DNA of 64,000 nucleotides from Gordius sp. MW1 (Eukaryota; Nematomorpha; Gordioida; Gordea; Gordiidae), in the NCBI GenBank assembly GCA_964036665.1, contig OZ038526.1, positions 4,216,001 through 4,280,000 on the forward strand, read 5' to 3'. Position numbers and translations under genes: made by a program. Under the pieces are notes generated by a model that saw nothing but the letters and a program-made list of their open reading frames with translations, had not been told where the DNA came from and did no database searches. Shown here piece by piece: positions 13,441-25,150 of this stretch; the first letter of the stretch is position 1, and every line of letters begins with the position of its first letter.

Positions 13441-13599
13441 TATCCTCGTAGCCAGGTTTTGGATTAGGGGGGGGGGGGTGGCAAAACGTTGAAGAGGGCA
13501 AAACATAAATTTTTTTCATTTTTGCAAAGTTTTTGCATTGAAATTTTTTTTTCGCAAATTAGGGGGGGGGCAGCCGCCCCCCCCCTGGCTACGCCCATG
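13441..13599. mobile_element. Family A element
   Basis: The left end is TCGTAGCCAGG and the right end is CCTGGCTACGCCCATG, with long G and C runs inside. The first bases of the left end are diverged and no duplication is visible. Confidence 0.65.
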
Positions 13600-14061
13600 T
13601 CTTTTTTTCATGGAAATGCCTAAGTCTACAATTAATCGGCTTCTTTTTATAAGCTAAAACCAAACTTAATTATGACGAATATTCGTAAATCGTAATCATA
13701 CAAGGAGTGTTGCTTAGCTGGTTAATTTAATGCAAAATTGTTTGGTTCGATGTGACCTTATTTGCAAAATATTTTTGTTTCGAGATTAAAAATATTTTGA
13801 CTTAATTTTCGATTTTGAAAAGAATAAAAAAACTCCGCACACGCACTCCTGTATTCCATTTTATTCTATTTGTGCTTTGGAAATAAATAATTTCTTATAT
13901 ATTCCATTTTTTTGGCTTTGCGGCAAATAAATTAATCTAAAAGGATTCAAATATCAACATAAATGATATTTTAAACCTTTTAAAATTAAATAAATGGTTA
14001 TTAGGAATTTTTATATATATTCTGCTGACACATAAACAGTTTTCCTATTATAGTTGGCTCA

Positions 14062-14065
<4 letters not shown>

Positions 14066-14098
<33 letters not shown>

Positions 14099-14230
14099 TT
14101 TATTAGGTAAAATCTATATATATAAAAAATATAAAACACGATCAATAAATAAATAAATAAAAAGCGTGACTACTCTTCATCTTCATCGAGGGCCAGAGGC
14201 CAGGTGTCGGAAAATGCCTTATAATTGTAT
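14066..14230 (-). mobile_element. Probable non-LTR retrotransposon or retrocopy 3' end with poly(A) tail
   Basis: Read on the minus strand, a short frame ends in SDTWPLALDEDEE followed by TAG (14172-14170). About 60-70 nt later comes TAATAAAG and then a run of 28 A (28 T on the plus strand, 14066-14093). A polyadenylation-like signal followed by a genomic poly(A) is a sign of reverse-transcribed insertion. The peptide is too short to assign a family; a LINE end is the likeliest reading. Confidence 0.4.
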
Positions 14231-14510
14231 TTTCTTGATCATTGGAGGTGCCACGCGAGTATAGCCAAGAAGCGGTGTTAAATTGTTTTTTCTTCCTTAA
14301 CTAACCTATAATAAAAATTCCAATTTGTCACAATTTTAATATAAATATGTTCCTTTGACTGCAGTACTAACAGAGCCCGGCCAAGTCAAAAAAAAGTCAT
14401 AACTCATTAATTTTTTACATAATAGTAAATTATGGAATAAATTGGTCCAAAAGTGATTAAAGCTCTGTAAATTATAGAAGAAAGCACTTATTTATTCGAT
14501 ATGTAGTACC

Positions 14511-14685
14511 TATTGTTGTAAAAACGGCTGGGTTTTGTTTAGTCTAAGGTCTGTGGTCCAAATTTCGACTAAGGCTAGGGGTCGACTAAGAAAAACAAAC
14601 CAAAAAACTTTTGGTCTGTATATGTTTAGTGGACTAAAACCTCAGATCGACCAAACAAAACCCAGCCGTTTTTACAAAACCAATA
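14511..14685. mobile_element. Fold-back element, family D copy 2
   Basis: The arms GTAAAAACGGCTGGGTTTTG and the inverted CAAAACCCAGCCGTTTTTAC are perfect inverted repeats at the tips. Inside, TTTAGTC/GACTAAAC-type repeats make most of the element self-complementary. It shares its ends with the copy at 519-659, which has a clear 8-bp duplication. Confidence 0.7.
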
Positions 14686-16502
14686 TGTACAATTTTTTAA
14701 CGAATGTATATTTTACCAACTGGGCTTGTTATCCCTGTCTAAATTCAATTATTTATGCATTAACTTTTTGATAAATATATTTTTACGAAAAAAAATTTTT
14801 TTTTCTAAAAGGTACAGTGAATTCTAGAATTGGACGTAATTTATTATAGGTTTATATGGAAAACAAAACATCATACAAAGACATTTGGAGTATATATTTA
14901 AAATGTATTTAAATATAATTTAAGATTAAGTTATTGAAAAGATTAATGTTTATTAAATGTTAAAAGAGGCGTTAAGTAACAGAGATTAGATAAGGTGTTG
15001 AAGAAGTGGGGTCAGCATTAGGAGGCTGGATTATTATCAGAGGATGCGAGAAGATTAAATAAATTAATATTTATACCGAGAAAAAATGCATCCACTTATT
15101 TATAAATTAAACTGTTTGAACCAAGACAAAATATTGTAAGTTAAAAGAAACCTTTAAATTAGGATGGCTCTAATTCGCAGATAAATAATAATTAAAGATT
15201 AATTTTTTGATTGATTTAGAGGATGTGATATTAGCTCTGATCAGATATAGATATCAAACAGTCTTGAGTAAGGTAATTATATATTTTTTTAATTTTTTTT
15301 AGAGAAATCCTTAATAAATGTGGCAGCATTTTCAATAGAGGCATTTGAATTATTACCTCCATAATATGCTGGATTACCGTAACAGAGTAGATTTAACTAA
15401 ATTAATTTTAAAATTTATAATATTTATTTTAAATTAAAACAAATATAACAAATCGAGTGCAGGGCCCTAAAATTAGTAATGCTTATAAATCTATGCCTCA
15501 AACATTGATGTCTGGAAAATTCTTTCTTCAAAAACACTCTAATTTCGTTTAATCATAACACAAACCAATATAAATTTTTTTGAAAATCATTTTACATTGC
15601 ATAATGTTAACCATAGTTTAATATATATCTTTATTTGAGATTTTGCGAAACGTAGTATATGATAAAGGAAAAGTTTTAAAAAATCAGTGGAGAGGAATAG
15701 TTTGGGAGCCATTTATTTTAATTAAAAATATCATTAAAAAGTGGAGAACAATTATAATTTGTATTAATTAATTTTATATTTGTCTCACTAATTTATGTTT
15801 ACTTCGGACACGCTATCTCTTGATCAATTTGAATTAACTTTAAACAAATGCATAGTATAACAAAGCCAGGGAAGCCATATACAGGTATACGTTGACTAAA
15901 ATTCTTACCAGAGCCACATAAATCATATTAAAAAACGATTTAATTAGTGTCATGGCTCGGTTGTTTTACTATGGCGAATACGAATTTGTTAGCGTTCGCC
16001 AATAAAAAATAATGTGTTCTTATATTAAATTGTCGTTGAGCAAAACGATAATTATGATTTTAAAATTAGAAGACTTTAGGAAAAGAACTTTTATAAACTT
16101 TAAAAAATTATTCCATAGCAAATCATTGACGCGATTTAAACGGCAACTGTTTAAAAACTCATTTGCTGTATTAAATATTCAGTGTTTTCTAATTTTTTAA
16201 TAAAAAAATTTTATAACAGAGGTTTATTTCCAAATAATTGTGTGTGATACATGAACATGCTAAAATATATTAAATTAATGAGCTGGCCTAGAGCCATGGA
16301 TTATAATTGTATTGGATTTTACAATTTTCATGGTGATTTTATGCTTGATGTAAAAGAATTATTTGGGATCGTGTTTAAAATAAAGAATAAATAATTAAAC
16401 TTTATATTGCTTGTGATATACACTAGCTCAATTTAGGTCAAAAACTAATCGGCTAGACTCAAGTTGTTAAAATTTTTAACTAGTTATAAAAAATATTCAC
16501 AC

Positions 16503-16871
16503 TAGGGATCTGCACGGGCAGGCCCGGCCGGCGGACGGGCCTACGGGCTTTGTATTGTAAAAATTTTAACGGGCCTGGCCCGGACGGGCTTAACAATTAA
16601 GGCTTGGGCGGGCCTGAGATTTTTTTAACGGAGTTAAACGGGCCTGACGTTTTATACGGCCTTGAGCGGGCCAGAGATTATATAAACGGCCATGGAATTA
16701 AGAAGGTTCTTAAAAGTTAGACAATTATACCAATATATAATTTTTATAAAAAATATATAGATTATTAATTGTTGAAAAAAAAATTACGGGGCGGGCTCGG
16801 ACGGGCCTTGAAGTTTAGAAATCCGGAACGGGCGGGCCGACCTTCTAAAAACGGCCCGCTGCAGATCTCTA
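16503..16871. mobile_element. GC-rich hAT-like element, family C copy 2, with 8-bp TSD
   Basis: The ends are TAGGGATCTGC and GCAGATCTCTA. The perfect duplication ATTCACAC lies at 16495-16502 and 16872-16879. Subterminal ACGGGCCTGGCCCGGACGGG-like repeats match the style of the 4061-4702 element, but the tip sequence differs, so it is a related subfamily. Confidence 0.8.
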
Positions 16872-17107
16872 ATTCACACTTTGCCTTTGTTAATAACGTG
16901 GGAGGCTCCCAGGGTTTGAGAGAAGTTCGATGACAAATTAGGTAGTGATTTAGGGAAGTGACAATTGATGAATATTTCAAAATTGCGATTTGTAATTTTA
17001 TTATATATAAAAGGATTTTTAAATTTAAGGGCAGGGTAGAGGGGACATCTTCTTTAATTATACCTCTGAACCATTCCATAAATTAAACTGTTATTATAAG
17101 GCTCATG

Positions 17108-17227
17108 CATGGACGTAGCCAAGGGGGGGGGGAGATCTTTATGGCCAAAATTTCAAAAAATGTTCATTTTGCCCCTTCCGTAAATCATTATTGCCCCCTT
17201 CTAATCCCAATGCTGACTACGCCCATG
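17108..17227. mobile_element. Family A element, TSD 7/8
   Basis: Ends CATGGACGTAGCCAAGG and TGACTACGCCCATG. Flanks GGCTCATG and GGCTCGTG match at 7 of 8 bases. Confidence 0.75.
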
Positions 17228-18342
17228 GGCTCGTGACATGTGTATTATAATTCTATTTAACATTGATTCGAAAGGTAGCCTCCCTAAATGAAAAGCTAAT
17301 GGTAAAGTTATGTTGTTTAAAAGTATATCGGAATTTTGGAATGTGCTTGCTGCCTGCAATAGCCTGCAATACTATGGCAAGCAGACTTGGTTGCGCTAGG
17401 GCCTTAGCTTTTTGATAACGTAAACAGACGCAGCAGAGTAGAGATAGTGAAATTCTGTTACAAAGTGCGAACAAATTATATACATTATACTATACCCAAA
17501 GATGAGTGATAATTGCCGTAAAAAATTTTCTTTCACGTTAGGGGGGTAGTCTCTCTGACTTCCTCCAGCAACACTAACACGTTCGTACATTCATCATTTT
17601 AGAGCGTTTTTTGTTTGAAAAGTATTTATTACCCGTCGTCAGTTGACCGTTGTGTTTTTTTCGCAAAAAATAACATATTAGCTTAGAGGAATTCGTGAAA
17701 ACGGGGTTTTTTATAGTACCGGAAGGTACATCGTTGTGGTTACTTTTTTGCTGAGCATCTCCATTAATAGATTACTACACACAGTCATACTTTAGGAATT
17801 ATTGATTAGATGTTGCTTGTTTAACTCAACATCGAACATACATGCCCATTATAGTACTTAATCGATAAAGGTGCAAAATAGTGGTATAAATATAGAGGGG
17901 TTTATAATTAATCGTTATCATTACCACGACCAATTTGTTATTATAATTTGCAATTGGGGCATTGGCCTTTTTTTAGTCAGTGAGCACCATTTCTTTCGCC
18001 CACTTACCTAAAATGGAATTTACTATAACGAGTTGCAAAGAGAATTTTTAGAAATTCAGTGTAAAAAATAAATTTAATTTTAGATTAAACATTTTAAAAC
18101 TAATAAATTGATGTGAAAAGTTTTATTTTTATTTTTTGGCCAATAAAATCAAAAAAAAATTGCTAAATCATGTTTCAAGTGTGAGAATATATATGGCAAC
18201 CAGGCCTGGCTTGCATCGTAGCTATCTATTTAAGGTGATTTTGTTTTGATCGGGTTATGTCACCCACCGGTTGGAAAAATCTAAAATTAAGCATTTATTT
18301 TTTGTCGTACCCTTAGGATAGCCGAGAAGGATAGGCCTTCAC

Positions 18343-18505
18343 CATAGGCGTATCCAGGGGCAGGCCGCCCCCGCCCCCTCCTAAATGAAAAAAAAATTTC
18401 AATACAAAAACCCTTAAGAACGAAAATATTGTTTTGGCCCACCCCCCACCCTAATTGAATTAAACAACTTTCGCCCCCTCCCCTCAAAACCTGGCTTCGC
18501 CCATG
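18343..18505. mobile_element. Family A element
   Basis: Left end CATAGGCGTATCCAGG, right end CCTGGCTTCGCCCATG. The core runs from GCCGCCCCCGCCCCC to CCCCTCCC. Flanks match at 5 of 8. Confidence 0.65.
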
Positions 18506-18781
18506 GTCTTTTAAAAAGATCAGAATTTAAAAAATATTCGGCAAAGACGAGTCTAGCTTTTAGAATGTTAAAATTTATGAAAACTCAAAAATTCCCGTTT
18601 ACTGTATATAACTATTGGAATCTTATCCAATTAACACGATTAAGCAAATAAAATTTATTGAACCTGACCCCCTTCTTATTCAAATCCTGGCTAGTTCCAT
18701 AAGCTTAAGCGTAGAACTCCATAATTTTAATGTTGCGCTTTTGCGCAAAACAAATTTATAATCTTTATAAACTTTACTAGG

Positions 18782-18957
18782 CATGGGTGTAGCCAGGAGG
18801 GGGGGGGGGGGAGCTGGGAGGGGCGGCTGCCCCCTCTAAATCCAATATTTTGTTAAAATTTATTGAAAATTATGGCTAAAATTTCAAAAAATGATCATTT
18901 TGCCTCTCCCTAAATTATTATTGCCCCCTTCTAATTTAAATGCTGGCTACCCACATG
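18782..18957. mobile_element. Family A element, TSD 7/8
   Basis: Ends CATGGGTGTAGCCAGG and TGGCTACCCACATG. Flanks TTACTAGG and ATACTAGG match at 7 of 8. Confidence 0.75.
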
Positions 18958-19413
18958 ATACTAGGAGTTGATTATAATTTCTATTACTCAAAGCATAGTG
19001 AAATCTTAATTTAGGTTAATAAACATAGTAAATTCTGGATTTCTCTTTATTGATTTAGATGTATTAAAAATTCGTAAAATATAGTTTAAAAAAATAAGTC
19101 TGGTTTGTTAAGTTTAAATGTTGATTATAACACATTATATACCGCTAATAAAATTTTGATTAAATTTGCATATTTTTGAGGATAAAATAAAAAAGCATAA
19201 TTTAAACAAGCTTAGGACGATTTAAAATGTATTTAAATATTAATTTAATAGAGACACTTTTAATTTTTATTTTAATAGTTAAGTTCCTATATATCATTAT
19301 GTATCTTTTAATGCTTGTTCAGGTGATTAGACCTAAAGAATACCTAAATGGAGGGGAAGGGTGCAAGTTTGATAATAATTTAAGAGGGACGAAATGAGGT
19401 TTTTTGCTAAACT

Positions 19414-19565
19414 CACGTGCATATCCAGGGGAGGCAGAGAGGGTCGCTTCGCTTGCCCCCTTCGAATCCAAAATTCTTAACTTTAAAATAATTCGAAATA
19501 AAATTTCAAGAGATTCTCATTTCGCCCCTTCCCCCCCCCCCTCCAATCCTGGCTACGGCCATGGC
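19414..19565. mobile_element. Family A element, perfect 8-bp TSD
   Basis: The left end CACGTGCATATCCAGG is diverged; the right end is CCTGGCTACGGCCATG. The duplication GCTAAACT at 19406-19413 and 19566-19573 fixes both boundaries. Confidence 0.8.
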
Positions 19566-19609
19566 TAAACTAATTTAAAAAAGTATTTAGGCGGTATGAC
19601 CTTCTTCCA

Positions 19610-19770
19610 TAAGCCTAGCCAGATTTTAGATTGGGGGGGGGGGGGTCGAAAGTTGTTTAAGCCCAATTAGGGGGAGGGGGCAATTTTTAAAATTTTTAAG
19701 GTTTTTATTCAATTAAGGGGGGGGGGGGGGTGGCCACCACCCCCCTGCCCCTCCCCTATCTACGCTCATG
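19610..19770. mobile_element. Family A element, TSD 6/8
   Basis: Left end CATAAGCCTAGCCAG and right end ATCTACGCTCATG, with poly-G blocks inside. Flanks CCTTCTTC and CATTCCTC agree at 6 of 8. It lies only 45 bp from the previous copy. Confidence 0.65.
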
Positions 19771-20054
19771 CATTCCTCCCTCTCCTGTCTTAACCCATCG
19801 CATATTAAATTTATCTTTATTTGTTATTGAGTATTATTAAGTTATTTACAGATATATTTTCAATTTTTCTATATCATTAGAAAATATGTTCTTATTGACT
19901 TGTCACTATAAAATAGTTGCTTTCATACAAAGGAAATTTAAATATTTAATAGCCCAGAAAATTTAACAACGAAAAACATTTAATAAAAAAAGGGACAAAT
20001 ATTTTGAAAAACATTTATGAAAAATATACTGAGAGATAACGACTATGTTGAATA

Positions 20055-20208
20055 CATGGGCGTATCCGGCATTGGGATTAGAGGGGGCAATAATAATAAT
20101 CTAGGGAGGGGCAAAATGACCATTTTTTAAAATTTTAGCCATAATTTTAATAAATTCTAACAATTTTTTGGATGAGAGGGGCAGCCGGCCCCCCAAGCTA
20201 CTGCCATG
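20055..20208. mobile_element. Family A element, TSD 7/8
   Basis: Left end CATGGGCGTATCCGG, right end AAGCTACTGCCATG. Flanks GTTGAATA and ATTGAATA. Confidence 0.75.
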
Positions 20209-20689
20209 ATTGAATATTTTATATATTAATACAAAGGAATATTTAGTGGAAACTTTGTTATTAAGCTAAAAAAGAACAATATTTATTTCATTTATTTTAT
20301 TTCAATCTTTCTCTACCTTTGAATTTCATTGCAAATAAAGTACATTTCAACTCGAATGTAAATGAGTTATCCTTCTAAAAATTAATTTTTAACTAAACTT
20401 TAATGAACTTTATATTGAATTTACACTTTTAGAAAAGAAACGAATCTCAATATTAATATATTTCATCTATTCCTATATTCATAAATTTCTTTGTTTTTGC
20501 ATATTTGGAGAACTTAAAAGGAATAAAACAAACCAAAACCTCAAATTAGTTCAAATTCTTATAATTTCATCACTGGGATTAGGAAGCGGGATTAAAAAAT
20601 TGTGCTAATGTGATTTGATGCGACTATACCTTTTACTTTGTCATTTAGTAATTACCTACCGTACTGAAATTGAGAAAGGATGAAACCAA

Positions 20690-21095
20690 AAAAAGCCCGG
20701 CCCGCTGCCCAGCTGGTCCCGCCCCACAGGCCGGGCCGGGCAACTGTAATAATATTAGAATTTCGGGCAGGCTCAGGCTGACACCATAACAAGATTCGGG
20801 ATATTCGGACTCCATGAGATTTTCGTATTTAGTGTATTATTTTGTCACTTTTTTGATAGCATAACATTTATTAACCGAAGTTCATACCAATAAAATAATC
20901 GGGGATTCAATTTAGAATTTTTACAACTATATAACAAAATTAGTGGTAAAAAAAGGTTTAAAAAATCATCGTTTCGGGCCGGGCAATTCGAGCAGCTTTA
21001 ATGATTTGGGTCTGGCTGGGCGGACACTTAGAAGTGGAAGTGTTTGGGAAGGCCCAAGCGGGCAATTTAGATAAAAAAGGGACCCCGCCGGGCCT
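20690..21095. mobile_element. Degenerate GC-rich element, family C-like
   Basis: GCCCGGCCCGCTGCCCAGC at the left and GACCCCGCCGGGCCTCTGG at the right flank an AT-rich centre, as in the other family C elements. Tips and duplication are no longer clear, so the boundaries are approximate. Confidence 0.5.
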
Positions 21096-22443
21096 CTGGT
21101 CAAAACCACCGAATAGTGTTTTCCTTCAAAGCAAATGAATGCAACACTAAAATTTGTAATTAAATAATTTTAAATCGCATCAAAATCTAGAGTTTAAACC
21201 ACCACGACTCAAAGATTTCTCTATAAGTAGCTCTTCTTTAGCCAGCTTTACTGCTAAATATCCCCTATTTGTCAAGGGTTATAAAAATTTTTTAAACCCC
21301 CCCCCCCCCCCCCGAATAGTTTTGTTCAATTAATGAACGATTTAAATTAAAATCATCGCAGCACACCACAAAACCCATTTAATGGGGGGGGGGAGACCAT
21401 CTTACCCCAGGTTACTGAAAAGAGGTAAGATAGATTAAGTCTTTGACCTCTGTCGGGGAGAGACCCAACCCTTAGATAAAAAAGATAAATGTCGCACTGC
21501 TATATTTTGACACACACACACACACCCGCCCCCGACATTTTTAATTGCCCACTATCGGTCACAATTAAAACGATGTCGTCCCAAAATTGTATGTGATAGT
21601 GTAAGTGCAGGCTGCCATAAAATCTCCGCAATTTATTTTCCGCAATTTACGGCCCGACAATAATAAAGTAAAGAGAAGAGTTAAATGATCTTTGCTTTGT
21701 TAAATGCAATAAAAGTCGGCTACCCTCCGGCCTCTATATAAAATCTTTCCTTTCAATCGCCCATCATCTTACCTATGCTTTCTTAAAAGGGAATGGGGGT
21801 GGGGGGAGGAGGGCTGCTTGTTTTGAACTTGTCGAATTTATATGCTAATTTAGATGCGGTATTCGTGCAAAATTTCACAAATTTGTAAGTGAGCCTGCTT
21901 GTACGACCCCTTTGTAGTAGTGGGGAAAGTACATTTATATATTAAGTGTTTAATAAAGTAGTGGTTTGGCCAACAAAAGGAGATGCCGAAAGTTGAGGAT
22001 TAAAACCCATTTTTATTTGACAAATTCTACGTCTTTACCCTTTTTTTTACGAGCTTCCCCCACAAATTTAAATATGCTAAGACGCCTGAAAATCCCGATT
22101 TTTTATTGTTTCAATGGCTTTTAAGATCTACCATAAGTTATTTTTTGAATTCACAGTTGGATTGAATTGAACACAGGGTTAATAAGAGTGTAGCCATCTC
22201 TCGTTTCTTTGTGATCTGTTAAATTATTATTTATAATGCATATAAATGCTAGGTGAAAAAATTCATTTATTCTATATGCTTTAAAAATATTAATTTTACT
22301 TTATTTTTACTAATGGCAACTTGCTTTTCCCCTCGTGGCCTAAATTTACTATATTAAATATTTAATGGATCTGGATGTTTTACTTCACCGATCTTTAATA
22401 TTAATTTTGTCATAAAACTACGGGGGCACTAAGGAGGGAGGCC

Positions 22444-22673
22444 CATGGGAGTAGCCAGGGGGTGGCAGTGAGGGCGGCTGCCCCCTCCCCCCCTCTAAAT
22501 AAAAAATCTTAGATATTTTATTAAATTAAGGCTAACATTTTAAAAAATTGTTATTTTGCCCCTCCCTAAATCATTATTGCCCCCCTCTAATTCCAATCCT
22601 AGCTCCGCTCATGGAATGTTCCTGTCTAAATCATCATTACCATTTTAATTCAAATCCTGGGACGGCACCCATG
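22444..22673. mobile_element. Family A element with duplicated right end
   Basis: The left end is CATGGGAGTAGCCAGG. The right end appears twice, at about 22613 (CTCCGCTCATG) and again as a shorter partial repeat ending near 22673 (GACGGCACCCATG). This suggests a partial tandem duplication or two overlapping insertions. Confidence 0.6.
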
Positions 22674-23417
22674 TTTAATAATAAATGTAAACTTTCATTA
22701 TTAATCTTAATTAGAAAAAGACGACACAAATATAGGTTGGGTCATTAATTAAACTATGGTAATTTATTACCTCCACCCTACAGCCTTAAAAAGTTGGTTT
22801 ATTAATATTTTAATAAAAAAAACATAGCATTTCCCTTGTTAGAAAAACGATTTTTGTCCAAATTTTCGCAACCTTGAGTCTTTCCTTAATTAACTTTTTA
22901 ATATATATTTATAGGCCCCCATATGCCACCTTGCCTTTAACATGAGTTTAGTTTTCTTCAAATATTATTTATAATGTATTTTGGGAATTAATTAAATTGT
23001 ATAAACGTTGTACTATTCTCAAGGAAGGGTTTTATTAAATTTATATAAAATACATATGTTATTTAATTTTTAGGGTGGATAATATTTAGTGTGACACATA
23101 AGTTTTTATTGTCACATCCTTGGTCCGGCAATGAACGCGACATTCTTTCCAAATTCATGTTTGCTATTAGTCATTATTTTGGCGTAAAAATAGTGATTTG
23201 TATTTTATGACGCCTCGGGGTTTTCGGTAGTGTACCATTAGAGATCTTAATATTGAAAAAAATATTGCCGTTTATATGTCCGTTGTAGTCAAAATTCAAG
23301 AATAATTCTTTATTCGTCACCTTTATTATACAGATTCATAGAAAGTTGCTATAACATTTTGGGCCCCAACCAAAGCCAAAATTGAGTTGCTGAGCTAGAG
23401 AGAGAAGCAAACCGCAA

Positions 23418-23545
23418 ATGATTCCCAAGCTGGTCTTCTCGTACCTCATCGTTATAATTGTGTCGGACAACTTTGCTAAACTCTTTTCCGTCATCTGCCT
23501 AGCCAAATTCATCAAGCCCATCTACTGGAATTCTACCAATATCAT
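23418..23545 (+). CDS. Ephrin alternative first coding exon (signal peptide plus first RBD strand)
   Basis: ATG at 23418 opens a 42-codon exon ending in AT before a strong GTAAGT donor at 23546. The N-terminus MIPKLVFSYLIVIIVS is strongly hydrophobic and fits a signal peptide. The exon ends with KPIYWNSTNI, matching the conserved first strand of the ephrin receptor-binding domain (Y-W-N-S-x-N). This is the position and splice phase at which the other ephrin exon here (33076-33290, ending PIYWQQRNP) ends. Joined to the exon at 42139, it reads NI-IFRRDNTLH without a frame break. I did not find a second set of ephrin exons between here and 33 kb, so an alternative first exon of the downstream gene is preferred. 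A separate or decayed tandem ephrin paralogue is the other option. Confidence 0.72.
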
Positions 23546-23600
23546 GTAAGTGACCGAACCTTGATCGAACAGCACTTACAAATATTTTTACAGTTAATTT

Positions 23601-23778
23601 CGTGGGCGTAGCCAGGAGGAGGCAGGTGGGATGATAACTATCCCCCCTTCCAAAAAAAACCACTATTTGTTTAAATTTTTATTAAGTTACGGTATTTTCA
23701 AAAAGTTATTATTTTGCTAACCCTTAAATCTTTATTAAACCTTTTCGCTCCCTTAATTTAAATCCTGGCTTACCCGTG
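23601..23778. mobile_element. Family A element just downstream of the ephrin alternative exon
   Basis: Left end CGTGGGCGTAGCCAGG, right end CCTGGCTTACCCGTG. It lies 55 bp past the donor site. Confidence 0.65.
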
Positions 23779-24045
23779 GCTTTTATTATTATTATGCGCT
23801 ATGGGATAAAATCATTACGTGGCGTGGCCTGTTATTAATTGCTATTTAATGATAATTTTGATGACGATGAGAAAGCATAAGGATCAAATTGGAAGGCTCT
23901 TGCAACTAATATAAATTAATGGAAAAAATTATTGGACAATAATCTAATAAAAGGGAATAATGTTATTTTTTGCTACATTATAGAGTGTTAATCAAAATTT
24001 ATGACGCAAAAATCATAGATGAATGTTCTATATTAATTAATAACC

Positions 24046-24285
24046 CAGGCGCGTAGCCAGGATTTTCTCAAGGGGGGGGGGGAATTTTCAAAAAATTTAA
24101 GAACTTCATTGGGAGTAGGAGCTAACTCCCGATGAATTGTCAATAAAGCCAATTTAATCTATTCTTGAACATGGTATTTCTAATGTAAGTTTTTAGCCTC
24201 CTCAGCGTTGAGAAGCTATAAAAAAAATTTTAAATTTTTGCCAGGGGGGGAATTTCCCGTCCCCCCCCCCTTATTTACGCCACTG
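24046..24285. mobile_element. Family B element, copy 2, with perfect 8-bp TSD
   Basis: Left end CAGGCGCGTAGCCAGGATTT, right end TTATTTACGCCACTG. The duplication TAATAACC lies at 24038-24045 and 24286-24293. It abuts the fold-back element, whose first bases overlap the right-hand duplication. Confidence 0.82.
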
Positions 24286-24448
24286 TAATAACCCCTTTCA
24301 GGAGTGCCGCAATTAACTTAAAGGTTTACCCTAATTAGCGCCATCTATAGGCGATTTTAATTAGAGACTAATTTGAACTATATATATCCCTATCTTTAGC
24401 ATGTGACTCGAAAATGATAACAGACATATAACGTTTTCGCTCTTATTA
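24286..24448. repeat. Partial copy of fold-back element E, inverted relative to 24680-24828
   Basis: It begins TAATAACCCCTTTCAGGAG and runs through GCGCCATCTATAGGC to ATAACGTTTT. The reverse complement of the same sequence, with few changes, is found at about 24680-24828. The outer arm sequence seen in the complete copy is missing here. Confidence 0.75.
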
Positions 24449-24607
24449 GAGCTCATCAGTATGCCATAGTTAATCTTCTAGTCACACACTAAGCGAGAAA
24501 GGTATATGTAATGCTCAAATTAGATTTAAACCCATTTTCATGGTGGCTATGAAATAACCCTCATAATTATGGTAGTAATAATTATTTGGTTTTATTATAT
24601 TAAAAAT

Positions 24608-24874
24608 AAGTGAATGAATTGCGGGTTTTCGATAATAATCAGAAGATAATAATAACCCCTTTCAGGAGTGCCGCAATAAGAGCTAAAACGTTATATGTCT
24701 GTTATCATTTTTAAATCACATGCTAAAGATAGGGAAATATATAGTTCAAATTAAATTAAAATTGCCTATAGATGGCGCTAATTAGTGTAAACATTTAAGT
24801 TAATTGCGGCACTCCTGAAAGGGGTTATTATTTTCTTCTGATTATTATCGAAAACCCGCAATTCATTTACTAAG
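24608..24874. mobile_element. Fold-back element E, complete copy with ~70-bp inverted arms
   Basis: The left arm (about 24608-24677) starts near AATGAATTGCGGGTTTTCG and ends AGGAGTGCCGCAA. The right arm (about 24803-24874) is its reverse complement with few mismatches. The centre contains GATGGCGCTAATTAG. No open frame is present. With the inverted partial copy at 24286-24448, it could form a stem of about 150 bp. Confidence 0.75.
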
Positions 24875-25150
24875 TTTCTATAAACTTCGTTCAAATTTAA
24901 TATTTATAAGAAGAACTAAATTATACATTTTAATTTGAAATAGCCGTTGTCATTTAATAATATGCTTCTGGCTTAATCACATTTATCTTTTATGTTATGC
25001 TAAAAATTTTCTGCACTTTGTAAAGAACAAAATTTTTAAAATATTTCAAACAACTAAATATAAATTTTCACATCTTTAACCAGGTTAAATTAAACCGAGA
25101 AACAAACTTTATAATAAAAGATGATGAAAAATATCTAGTAATATATAGAC

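Larger units (their letters stand above)
13600..17107. other. AT-rich intergenic DNA
   Basis: No gene recognised. It contains a retrotransposon 3' tail (14066-14230), the second family D element (14511-14685) and a family C element (16503-16871). The remainder is AT-rich sequence without exon-like segments. Confidence 0.5.
17228..22443. other. Intergenic DNA densely seeded with family A elements
   Basis: No exon-like segment was found. Five family A copies (listed separately) and a degenerate GC-rich family C-like element near 20690-21095 account for much of it. The rest is AT-rich, with G/C homopolymers and a short CA microsatellite near 21511-21526. Confidence 0.5.

Noticed and set aside
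16765..17079. Open frame of 104 codons on the minus strand
   Set aside because: It begins in unique DNA and ends inside the GC-rich family C element; the apparent coding potential comes from the repeat.
23336..23521. Minus-strand open frame overlapping the ephrin alternative exon
   Set aside because: The plus strand encodes a signal peptide, the YWNSTN ephrin motif and a strong donor; the minus frame is its shadow.
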